Assembly (NCBI GenBank): GCA_047639575.1
Contig: JBLIOB010000172.1
Location: forward strand, 1-8,775
DNA: 8,775 bases
Source: JBLIOB01 sp047639575
GTDB lineage: Bacteria; Bacteroidota; Bacteroidia; Flavobacteriales_D; Parvicellaceae
Direction: 5' to 3'
Shown here: positions 1 to 5,716 of the stretch, piece after piece
Layout: each line of letters opens with the position of its first letter
Numbering within the stretch: the first letter of the stretch is position 1
Notes under the pieces: model-generated
The model's input: the letters and a program-made list of their open reading frames with translations, nothing else
Databases searched by the model: none
Told to the model about the DNA's origin: nothing
Translations under genes and position numbers: made by a program

Positions 1-431
1 TCTTGGAACAACTCAACACCTTTTGAAATTGACGGTACTACCCCATCAAAATTGTAAAAATGGTTTTTACCTGAAGTCACATAAATTTTAGTCCCAGTAT
101 TCAAGCAATAGTCTTTTCTAATTTTTTCTTTATAAGCCGTTTTCTGAGGTTCTGTTTGCTTTTTCCAATCAACAAAGGAAGTTTTAAAAAGTATTTCTCG
201 TGTAGCCGCAACGTTTACAACACAAGAATCTGGCGGAAGTGCCATTACTACTTTCCAAAAATTAGGTTGCGCTAACGTATCCCAACTCTGGTTGTATAGT
301 TCAGCATTACTAACAAAGTATCTAGAGACTGTATCCTCTTCAGAATACACCTCGATTACTCCATTCGTCTGGGCTACAGCCGAAAACGTCAACATCAGAG
401 ATGTTATAATAATATATAGTCTTACTTGCAT
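1..431 (-). CDS. Exported protein, N-terminal part (possible lytic transglycosylase), cut by window edge
   Basis: An open frame runs from an ATG at 431 (minus strand) off the left end of the window, giving 143 complete codons without a stop. The product begins with a clear signal peptide: MQVR, then a hydrophobic core (LYIIITSLMLTF), and a probable signal peptidase I site after SAVA (residue 20), leaving an N-terminal Gln. The mature part contains ALPPDSCVVNVAATREI (65-81) and a Lys-rich stretch ending in KIYVTSGKNHFYNF, then VPSISKGVELFQ at the edge. From memory, this pattern precedes the catalytic domain of Bacteroidota exported lytic transglycosylases, but the catalytic part lies outside the window, so that product is tentative. 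The gene lies downstream of the aminotransferase on the same strand across a 248-bp gap, so it probably has its own promoter. That the frame is a real secreted-protein gene is well supported. The function is not. Confidence 0.65.
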   Translation of the reverse strand, partial: MQVRLYIIITSLMLTFSAVAQTNGVIEVYSEEDTVSRYFVSNAELYNQSWDTLAQPNFWKVVMALPPDSCVVNVAATREILFKTSFVDWKKQTEPQKTAYKEKIRKDYCLNTGTKIYVTSGKNHFYNFDGVVPSISKGVELFQ

Positions 432-570
432 TTATACTTATTGAATTGCGATTTCAACTGAGTCCAAAATGGAATCGTCCGACCAACATAGGGTAGAAAT
501 CAAGTTAAAAATAAGCTGAACAAAGGTTTTCTCGAAGCTCAACTTAGCGAACTTTCCATACGACTTTGTT

Positions 571-595
571 AATGTCTTTAGGTTCTAAAGACATT
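571..595. repeat. Perfect 11-bp inverted repeat (hairpin or operator) in intergenic region
   Basis: AATGTCTTTAG (571-581) and CTAAAGACATT (585-595) are exact reverse complements separated by GTT. This is the only striking structure in the 248-bp gap between the aminotransferase stop (680) and the start of the exported-protein gene (431). No T-run follows on either strand, so it is not a classic intrinsic terminator. It lies 85-109 nt past the aminotransferase stop and about 140 bp before the next gene. It could be an RNA hairpin protecting the aminotransferase transcript's 3' end, or a dyad operator for the downstream gene. I see no convincing Bacteroidota promoter (TTG then TAnnTTTG) in this gap. 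Confidence 0.6.
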
Positions 596-679
596 GGGTC
601 TTGCTTAAAATAACGGGAATCTATTCGATTTGTTACGAAAAGTCTTGACCTAATTATTATTCGCAGACCAAAGGTGTTA

Positions 680-1837
680 TTAGATTTTAGTTAGAATCTC
701 TGCAGCTTTTAGGATTGTCTCGTCCTGTTTTGCAAAGCAAAAGCGCAGCACTTTATCTTCATTAGGCGTATGGTAAAAAACGGAAACGGGGATAGATGCT
801 AACCCAAATTCTTTAGTCATTCTAATCGCGAAATCTGTGTCTTTCTCATCCGTAATATTAGAATAATCAAGCAATTCGAAGTAGGTTCCAGACGACTTCA
901 ATAAATTAAACCTAGAGCCATCAACTACTTCATTAAATAAGTCTCGTTTCTTTTGATAAAAAGCGCCAAGTCCTAGATAATTATTTTCGTCTGCAACGTA
1001 TTCAGCGATTGCAAGCTGCATAGGATGATTGCATGAAAAGACATTAAACTGGTGCACTTTTCTAAACTCTTTCATCAACTCTTCAGGGCCAAAAATATAA
1101 CCCATCTTCCAGCCTGTAACATGAAAGGTTTTACCAAACGAGGCAACTACAAGAGACCTATCTTGCAAGCGTTTATTTCTAACTACACTTTGATGAACCT
1201 GCTCATCAAAAATTATATGTTCATATACCTCATCACTTAGAACAATTATATCGGAGTCTTTAGTGATTTTATCCAATTCATTTAAATCACGCTCAGACCA
1301 GATACTTCCAGTCGGGTTGTGAGGAGAATTGATGATAATCATTTTGGTTTTACGGGAAACCAGCTTTTTAACTTCTTCCCAGTCCACCTGATATTCTGGA
1401 GACTTTAATTTTACAAAAATCGTTTTCCCTCCGTTGATCTCAATAGCTGGCTCATAGCAATCGTATGCAGGAGAGAATATAATTACTTCGTCTTCCTCCC
1501 TAACCAAAGCTGATATTGCAGTATAAATCGCTTGGGTAGCTCCGACAGTAATCGTAATTTCTGTATCAGGGCTATAAACCGCTCCGTAAATTCGCTCAAT
1601 TTTTTCAACCAAAGCTTCTCGCAACTGAATAGCTCCTGGCATTGGTGCATATTGATTATCACCTGCTTCCATGAACTTACTGACTAAGCCAGAAAGTTTC
1701 TTGTCGATTGGGAAATCTGGAAATCCTTGAGAAAGGTTGATTGCGTTTTCTTTATTCGCCAAACCAGACATTGTAGTAAATATCGTTGTGCCAACTGCTG
1801 GCAATTTTGAACTTAACGAGTAATCGTATTTAGGCAT
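680..1837 (-). CDS. ybdL: PLP-dependent aminotransferase, methionine aminotransferase (YbdL) type
   Basis: This is a class I/II (fold type I) aminotransferase that transfers an amino group from an amino acid to a 2-oxo acid in the cytoplasm. Its 385 residues are full length for the family. The N-terminus SKLPAVGTTIFTTMSGLA with NLSQGFPDF (residues 34-42) and NQYAPMPG (61-68) closely resembles E. coli YbdL as I remember it. Visible PLP-site features are NSPHNPTG (170-177), SDEVYEH (201-207), the Schiff-base lysine K236 in SFGKTFHVTGWK, and the carboxylate-binding arginine R365 in LRFCFAK. YbdL-type enzymes prefer methionine and also accept His, Phe and Tyr. Kynurenine aminotransferases are related, so exact substrate use is open. 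The gene is divergent from the hmgA-hpd tyrosine catabolism operon, so aromatic transamination to 4-hydroxyphenylpyruvate is a reasonable inference but not proved. The start codon sits in a small dyad (GGCAT-G-ATGCC, 1833-1843), and no Shine-Dalgarno site is evident. Confidence 0.93.
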   Translation of the reverse strand: MPKYDYSLSSKLPAVGTTIFTTMSGLANKENAINLSQGFPDFPIDKKLSGLVSKFMEAGDNQYAPMPGAIQLREALVEKIERIYGAVYSPDTEITITVGATQAIYTAISALVREEDEVIIFSPAYDCYEPAIEINGGKTIFVKLKSPEYQVDWEEVKKLVSRKTKMIIINSPHNPTGSIWSERDLNELDKITKDSDIIVLSDEVYEHIIFDEQVHQSVVRNKRLQDRSLVVASFGKTFHVTGWKMGYIFGPEELMKEFRKVHQFNVFSCNHPMQLAIAEYVADENNYLGLGAFYQKKRDLFNEVVDGSRFNLLKSSGTYFELLDYSNITDEKDTDFAIRMTKEFGLASIPVSVFYHTPNEDKVLRFCFAKQDETILKAAEILTKI

Positions 1838-1867
1838 GATGCCGAAGGTAGGGGAAAGGAATGAGAC

Positions 1868-1898
1868 AATGATAGAATGATAGAATGATAGAATGAAG
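1868..1898. repeat. 8-bp tandem repeat, opposite arm of the minisatellite
   Basis: AATGATAG is repeated three and a half times in perfect tandem at 1868-1895. It is the reverse complement of the core of the minisatellite that begins at 1938. The last 15 bases (AATGATAGAATGAAG, 1884-1898) pair perfectly with CTTCATTCTATCATT at 1935-1949 across a 36-nt loop, so the two satellites could form a hairpin. It lies 31-61 bp upstream of the aminotransferase start and so probably falls in its promoter or leader. Confidence 0.85.
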
Positions 1899-1937
1899 GA
1901 AGAAAATGTAAATCACCTTTCTATTACCACATTTCTT

Positions 1938-2098
1938 CATTCTATCATTAAATCATTTCTTTTCCATTCTACCATTCCTTTTCCATTCTATCATTCCTTT
2001 TCCATTCTATCATTAAATCATTTCTTTTCCATTCTACCATTCCTTTTCCACTCTATCATTCCTTTTCCATTGTATCATTCCTTTTCCATTTAATCATT
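1938..2098. repeat. Minisatellite with 19/27-bp units and 65-bp higher-order period
   Basis: The basic unit is CATTCTATCATTCCTTTTC (19 bp). A 27-bp variant has an extra 8 bases (CATTCTATCATT followed by AAATCATTTCTTTTC). Units in order are 27 bp (1938-1964), 19 (1965-1983), 19 (1984-2002), 27 (2003-2029), 19 (2030-2048), 19 (2049-2067), 19 (2068-2086), then a 12-bp partial unit (2087-2098). The first three units form a 65-bp block (1938-2002) repeated at 2003-2067 with a single base change (CATTC to CACTC), which points to recent segmental duplication. The array fills much of the 459-bp divergent region between the aminotransferase and hmgA. An open frame across it (1893-2093) is only a by-product of the repeat. 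Confidence 0.93.
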
Positions 2099-2105
2099 AT
2101 TAACC

Positions 2106-2128
2106 TTGGCCGTAGGCCAATTCGCGAA
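2106..2128. repeat. Two adjacent small palindromes beside the minisatellite
   Basis: TTGGCC-GTA-GGCCAA (2106-2120) is a perfect 6-bp inverted repeat with a 3-nt spacer. It is followed directly by the 8-bp palindrome TTCGCGAA (2121-2128). The pair is GC-rich compared with its surroundings and starts 8 bp after the minisatellite ends. Possible roles are a regulator-binding site upstream of hmgA or a boundary of the repeat element. The sequence alone does not decide. Confidence 0.45.
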
Positions 2129-2165
2129 ACTGACATTTATCAATATTATTCCTTTATAAAAAAGA

Positions 2166-2173
2166 TATATTTG
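2166..2173 (+). promoter_or_regulatory. Possible -7 promoter element for the hmgA-hpd operon
   Basis: TATATTTG matches the Bacteroidota housekeeping -7 consensus TAnnTTTG exactly. It lies about 120 bp before the hmgA start, which would leave a leader of roughly 115 nt. No good TTG -33 element is present at the expected distance upstream, and the region is AT-rich, so this could be chance. Confidence 0.3.
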
Positions 2174-2296
2174 TTAAGCATGTATCAAACAAGCTATTTA
2201 CATATAATTGATCTTAAAACAGTCACGAAGCGCAATCCAGAATGAGACTTGCGTAGAGAAGCTTATTAATTCAATTATTAACTAAAAAAATATTCA

Positions 2297-3457
2297 ATGC
2301 CCTTTTATCATAAACTTGGGAAAATCCCGCACAAAAGGCACACAACTTTTAAGAAACCAGACGGTAGTTTCTACTACGAGCAGCTATTCGGCACTATTGG
2401 TTTTGATGGGATGTCTTCCTTACTATACCATTGCCATCGACCAACGATGGTGAAAGAGGTCTTAGAATCTTATGACGTTTCTCCGGAAATAGCGATTGAG
2501 AAAAACATGAAGCCTTATGCCTTGAACGGTTTCAAAGTTAAGCCCACTGAAGATTATCTAGAAAGTCGTGTTCCTGTTTTAGTGAACAATGACTGCCACA
2601 TCGTATTGGCTTCTCCTACTAAATCCCAAACCGAGTATTTCTATAAAAATGCGGATTGTGATGAGATGATTTTCATTCATGAGGGATCAGGTAAACTGAA
2701 AACGCTCTTAGGAAATATTGAGTTTTCTTATGGCGACTATTTGATGATTCCAAGAGGAATGATATATCAAATGGAATTTAACGATGAAAACAATCGGTTG
2801 TTCATTGTTGAATCTTTCTCACCAATGTACACTCCGAAGCGATATCGAAACCATTTTGGACAATTGCTGGAGCATTCACCTTATTGCGAAAGAGATTTAA
2901 GAAGACCGGAAGAATTAGAAACACATGATGAAGAAGGAGACTTCTTAATAAAAGTAAAGAAGGAAGGAATGATTCATCAATACATCTACGCAAGTCATCC
3001 GTTTGACGTTGTAGGGTGGGATGGATACAATTTTCCTTACGCTTTCTCTATTCATGATTTTGAACCAATAACTGGGAGAATACATCAGCCACCTCCCGTT
3101 CATCAAACATTTGAAACGAACGCATTTGTCGTTTGCTCCTTTTGTCCAAGACTATATGATTATCATCCCGAATCAGTGCCAGCTCCTTATAACCATAGTA
3201 ATATCGATTCAGATGAAGTTTTATACTACGTAGATGGAGATTTTATGAGTAGAAACCACATCGAAAGAGGCATGATAACGATTCACCCCGGTGGAATTCC
3301 TCACGGACCTCATCCAGGAGCAATGGAACGAAGTATAGGCCAAAAAGAAACACATGAATTAGCGGTAATGGTAGACACCTTCAAGCCGCTCAAATTAACA
3401 AAACAAGCATTAGCTTTAGACGAAGGAGATTATCATAAATCCTGGATAGAACATTAA
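2297..3457 (+). CDS. hmgA: Homogentisate 1,2-dioxygenase
   Basis: This cytoplasmic non-haem Fe(II) cupin dioxygenase opens the ring of homogentisate to give maleylacetoacetate, the committed ring-cleavage step of tyrosine and phenylalanine breakdown. The 386-residue protein begins MPFYHKLGKIPHKRHT, typical of the compact bacterial homogentisate dioxygenases. The first cupin half holds FIHEGSGKL (126-134) and YGDYLMIPRG (145-154). The second half carries the metal site: H300 in PYNHSN, E307 (or the adjacent D306) in DSDEV, and H336 in GIPHGPH. H269 in PPPVHQTF may be the catalytic base; I assigned these by eye against the human His-Glu-His triad. The start ATG follows an A-rich leader, as is usual in this phylum. 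It is the first gene of the operon, 72 bp before hpd, which makes its substrate. I see no terminator between the two genes. Identity is supported by both sequence and context. Confidence 0.93.
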   Translation: MPFYHKLGKIPHKRHTTFKKPDGSFYYEQLFGTIGFDGMSSLLYHCHRPTMVKEVLESYDVSPEIAIEKNMKPYALNGFKVKPTEDYLESRVPVLVNNDCHIVLASPTKSQTEYFYKNADCDEMIFIHEGSGKLKTLLGNIEFSYGDYLMIPRGMIYQMEFNDENNRLFIVESFSPMYTPKRYRNHFGQLLEHSPYCERDLRRPEELETHDEEGDFLIKVKKEGMIHQYIYASHPFDVVGWDGYNFPYAFSIHDFEPITGRIHQPPPVHQTFETNAFVVCSFCPRLYDYHPESVPAPYNHSNIDSDEVLYYVDGDFMSRNHIERGMITIHPGGIPHGPHPGAMERSIGQKETHELAVMVDTFKPLKLTKQALALDEGDYHKSWIEH

Positions 3458-3529
3458 ATAAGAGGAAAGTTAAAAGAGGAAAGCTTTAAGTTACTTTCTA
3501 TTTGAACTAACCACTTTAAAATAAATATT

Positions 3530-4693
3530 ATGGCAGCAGAAATAAAAGATCTAAAGAATCTTCAAAACACAGAGTACGGACTAAAGAAATTATTCGCTGA
3601 AGCGGAAGATTTTCTTCCACTTTTAGGAACAGATTACGTTGAACTATACGTAGGGAATGCTAAGCAATCTGCGCATTTTTACAAAACTGCATTTGGCTTC
3701 CAAAGTGAGGCTTATGCTGGTTTAGAAACTGGAGTTACCGATCGAGTATCTTATGTTTTAAAACAAGATAAAATCAGATTAGTATTAACAACTTCACTTG
3801 AAAAAGGTGGTGTTATCAATCAGCATATCGATGATCATGGTGATGGTGTTAAAGTTGTAGCCTTATGGGTAGACGATGCTACAAAGGCATGGGAAGAAAC
3901 CACTAAAAGAGGTGCTAAGAGTTATATGGAGCCAACCAAGTCTGAAGACGCTGATGGTGTTGTGATCAAATCTGGAATACATACTTACGGTGAAACGGTT
4001 CATGTATTTGTAGAGCGAAAAAACTACAACGGTATATTTTTACCCGGCTACAAGAAATGGGAATCACATTACAACCCTGAACCAGTAGGATTGAAATTTA
4101 TCGACCATATGGTTGGAAACGTTGGCTGGGATGAAATGAATAAATGGTGTGAATTCTACGGAAAAGTAATGGGCTTCGCACAGATTATTTCATTTGACGA
4201 TAACGATATCTCAACTGAATTCACTGCACTGATGAGTAAGGTGATGTCTAATGGAAATGGAAGAATTAAATTTCCTATCAATGAACCAGCTAAAGGAAAA
4301 AAGAAATCTCAAATTGAAGAGTATTTAGACTTTTATAATGGTGCAGGTGTTCAGCACGTTGCAGTAGCGACTGATGATATCGTAGATACAGTATCTCAAA
4401 TGAGAGATCGCGGAGTTGAGTTTTTATATGTGCCAGACAATTATTACACGGACTTACTAGATCGGGTTGGAGAAATTGATGAAGACATCGAAGTACTGAA
4501 GAAACACGGTATTCTTATTGACAGAGACGAAGAAGGTTATTTACTACAGTTGTTCACTAAGCCTGTTGTAGACAGACCAACTATGTTCTTTGAAGTTATT
4601 CAGCGAAAAGGAGCTCAATCTTTTGGAAAAGGAAACTTTAAAGCACTTTTTGAAGCAATCGAAAGAGAGCAGGAAAACCGAGGAACGCTTTAA
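3530..4693 (+). CDS. hpd: 4-hydroxyphenylpyruvate dioxygenase
   Basis: This enzyme converts 4-hydroxyphenylpyruvate plus O2 to homogentisate and CO2, using Fe(II), in the cytoplasm. Its 387 residues contain two vicinal-oxygen-chelate halves. The N-terminal half (about 32-165) starts GTDYVELYVGNAKQSAHFY. The C-terminal catalytic half (about 185-365) provides the iron ligands H193 (LKFIDHMVGNV), H276 (GVQHVAVATDDI) and E355 (FFEVIQRKG). The C-terminal sequence, SFGKGNFKALFEAIERE and ending RGTL, is the conserved lid helix and tail of the family. The product feeds directly into the hmgA enzyme encoded just upstream, so the two genes form a pathway pair. The stop codon TAA overlaps the ATG of the next gene (TAATG), and an intrinsic-terminator structure begins 24 nt after the stop, inside that next gene. 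Confidence 0.96.
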   Translation: MAAEIKDLKNLQNTEYGLKKLFAEAEDFLPLLGTDYVELYVGNAKQSAHFYKTAFGFQSEAYAGLETGVTDRVSYVLKQDKIRLVLTTSLEKGGVINQHIDDHGDGVKVVALWVDDATKAWEETTKRGAKSYMEPTKSEDADGVVIKSGIHTYGETVHVFVERKNYNGIFLPGYKKWESHYNPEPVGLKFIDHMVGNVGWDEMNKWCEFYGKVMGFAQIISFDDNDISTEFTALMSKVMSNGNGRIKFPINEPAKGKKKSQIEEYLDFYNGAGVQHVAVATDDIVDTVSQMRDRGVEFLYVPDNYYTDLLDRVGEIDEDIEVLKKHGILIDRDEEGYLLQLFTKPVVDRPTMFFEVIQRKGAQSFGKGNFKALFEAIEREQENRGTL

Positions 4694-5205
4694 TGAAAAA
4701 TTTAAGTTTATGGATAGCACTGCCGTTGGCGGTGCTTTTTTTTTCTTGTAACGCTAAAAGAGACCAAGCGCTAAACTACTGTAACAAACTGGCTAACCTC
4801 CAATCTAAAATCGTAGATGCTCAAGTTAATTTAATATCTACCCTTGAAACCTACGATCCGCAACTAATGCATGACCAACTTGCTATACTTAAAAGTGAAG
4901 TACTCGAGGCAAAAGTTTTGGCCGACTCTTTGTCTTTTGAAAAAGGTAAAAGGTTGAAAAATGTCCTACTGGAATTCCTTGATTATGCAGAATACAGTTG
5001 CGAAAACGAACTTCTTGAATTAATAACGTTATTGGAAATTCCAAGTCAGGAATATGATTCAGAGGACGAAGCTAAATACATGGAAATAGTTGATCTTTAT
5101 GAAAAGCGTACAACAAGAATAATGAACGAATTCATTACTGAACAGAAGGCTTTTGCGAAAGCCCACAACTTCCATTTACAATTGGAAGACGGATCCATTT
5201 TTTAA
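4693..5205 (+). CDS. Small lipoprotein A, tandem paralogue of the next gene
   Basis: This is a 170-residue predicted lipoprotein of unknown function. The signal peptide MKNLSLWIALPLAVLFFSC has a lipobox ending at C19, so the protein should be lipidated and sit in the cell envelope. The rest (20-170) is acidic, rich in Leu and Glu, and looks entirely alpha-helical, with an extra cysteine at 30 and one at 103. It aligns without gaps with the following gene's product from C19 to F160. Over residues 105-160 I count 17 of 56 identical positions, including NEL, IP, and FI..Q..F. The start overlaps the hpd stop (TAATG), implying translational coupling. Codons 9-15 coincide with a strong terminator hairpin and codons 15-18 with its T-run. 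Leptospira/Bacteroidota LIC11966-type surface lipoproteins seem similar in size and style, but I cannot confirm membership. Confidence 0.85.
   Translation: MKNLSLWIALPLAVLFFSCNAKRDQALNYCNKLANLQSKIVDAQVNLISTLETYDPQLMHDQLAILKSEVLEAKVLADSLSFEKGKRLKNVLLEFLDYAEYSCENELLELITLLEIPSQEYDSEDEAKYMEIVDLYEKRTTRIMNEFITEQKAFAKAHNFHLQLEDGSIF
4717..4747 (+). terminator. Intrinsic terminator embedded in the lipoprotein A signal-peptide codons
   Basis: GCACTGCC (4717-4724) pairs over 8 bp with GGCGGTGC (4728-4735) around a GTT loop. All pairs are Watson-Crick except one T-G wobble. Nine T follow at 4736-4744, then CTT. This is a canonical rho-independent terminator, placed 24 nt after the hpd stop where the hmgA-hpd terminator would be expected. 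Yet it lies wholly inside the lipoprotein A frame, where it encodes ALPLAVLFFS. The codons used (CTG CCG TTG GCG GTG) are G/C-ending in an AT-rich gene, as expected if the RNA structure is selected. Translation starting at 4693 would disrupt the stem, so read-through could depend on ribosome occupancy. Confidence 0.8.
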
Positions 5206-5218
5206 AAAAAATCTAAAC

Positions 5219-5713
5219 ATGAAAAAAATTACACTCTTAATTACACTCGCTTCCATTATCACCCTATCAAGTTGCGGCCCTACTGTATCTGAACTTATAA
5301 GTTTCAATGATGAATTGGTCGATTATGAGATTGACATCGTTGATGCGTTAGATGTGCTTTACGAAACTTTCGACACCTATCAAGAAGACGAAATGTGGTC
5401 AGCGTTAGATGAACTTCATAAAGCTGGCAAAAAGTGTAAAGCAGGAATTTCCGATGTAAATATTGAAGGTGGGCAAGAACTAAAGCAAAGTTTAATGGAT
5501 CTAAGTGATTTCATTATTCACGCTTCTAAAAACGAGTTGATTGAAGTAGTTAATAATTTGCTGATCCCGGATGAGGACTATACCGATGACGACAAAGCTC
5601 ATTACGACCTAATGGCCAATGGCTTTGACGCGCAAAGCAACTTGCTAATCGAAGCTTTTATTGAAAGACAACAAGAATTCGGTGGTAGGAATAACTTCGA
5701 CATCGAATATTAA
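5219..5713 (+). CDS. Small lipoprotein B, tandem paralogue of the previous gene
   Basis: This is a 164-residue predicted lipoprotein of unknown function. I chose the ATG at 5219 because it begins a classic lipoprotein signal (MKKITLLITLASIITLSSC, lipobox LSSC, C19) and follows lipoprotein A by 13 bp. An in-frame ATG at 5153 would add 22 polar residues ahead of the signal and overlap gene A. After C19 and GPTVSELIS the chain is acidic and helical, with Asp/Glu-rich stretches (DEDYTDDD, 118-125). Position-for-position similarity to lipoprotein A includes IVDA at 40-43 in both, NEL at 105-107, IP at 115/116 in register, and NF at 159-160. The two genes therefore arose by tandem duplication and have diverged strongly. 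Unlike gene A, its signal-peptide codons contain no hairpin. It ends 3 bp before the convergent surface-protein gene, with no visible terminator. Confidence 0.85.
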   Translation: MKKITLLITLASIITLSSCGPTVSELISFNDELVDYEIDIVDALDVLYETFDTYQEDEMWSALDELHKAGKKCKAGISDVNIEGGQELKQSLMDLSDFIIHASKNELIEVVNNLLIPDEDYTDDDKAHYDLMANGFDAQSNLLIEAFIERQQEFGGRNNFDIEY

Positions 5714-5716
5714 TTT

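Noticed and set aside
1052..1240. Plus-strand open frame antisense to the aminotransferase
   Set aside because: It lies fully inside a confidently assigned gene on the other strand, and its product has no recognisable features.
1893..2093. 66-codon plus-strand open frame rich in HSIIPFPF repeats
   Set aside because: It is simply the minisatellite read in one frame, with repetitive low-complexity product and no independent coding signal.
1938..2098. CRISPR-like array
   Set aside because: Units are directly adjacent and nearly identical, there are no unique spacers of constant length, and no cas genes are nearby. It is a minisatellite.
2802..2993. Minus-strand open frame antisense to hmgA
   Set aside because: It lies fully inside the homogentisate dioxygenase gene and looks like a chance frame.
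3460..3498. AAGAGGAAAG direct repeat and GAAAGT/ACTTTC hairpin between hmgA and hpd
   Set aside because: The repeat is two 10-bp copies in purine-rich sequence, and the stem is 6 bp with a long loop and no T-run. It is too weak to call a terminator or operator.
5153..5218. Upstream in-frame ATG for lipoprotein B
   Set aside because: It would put 22 polar residues before an otherwise perfect lipoprotein signal and overlap gene A. The ATG at 5219 explains the protein better.
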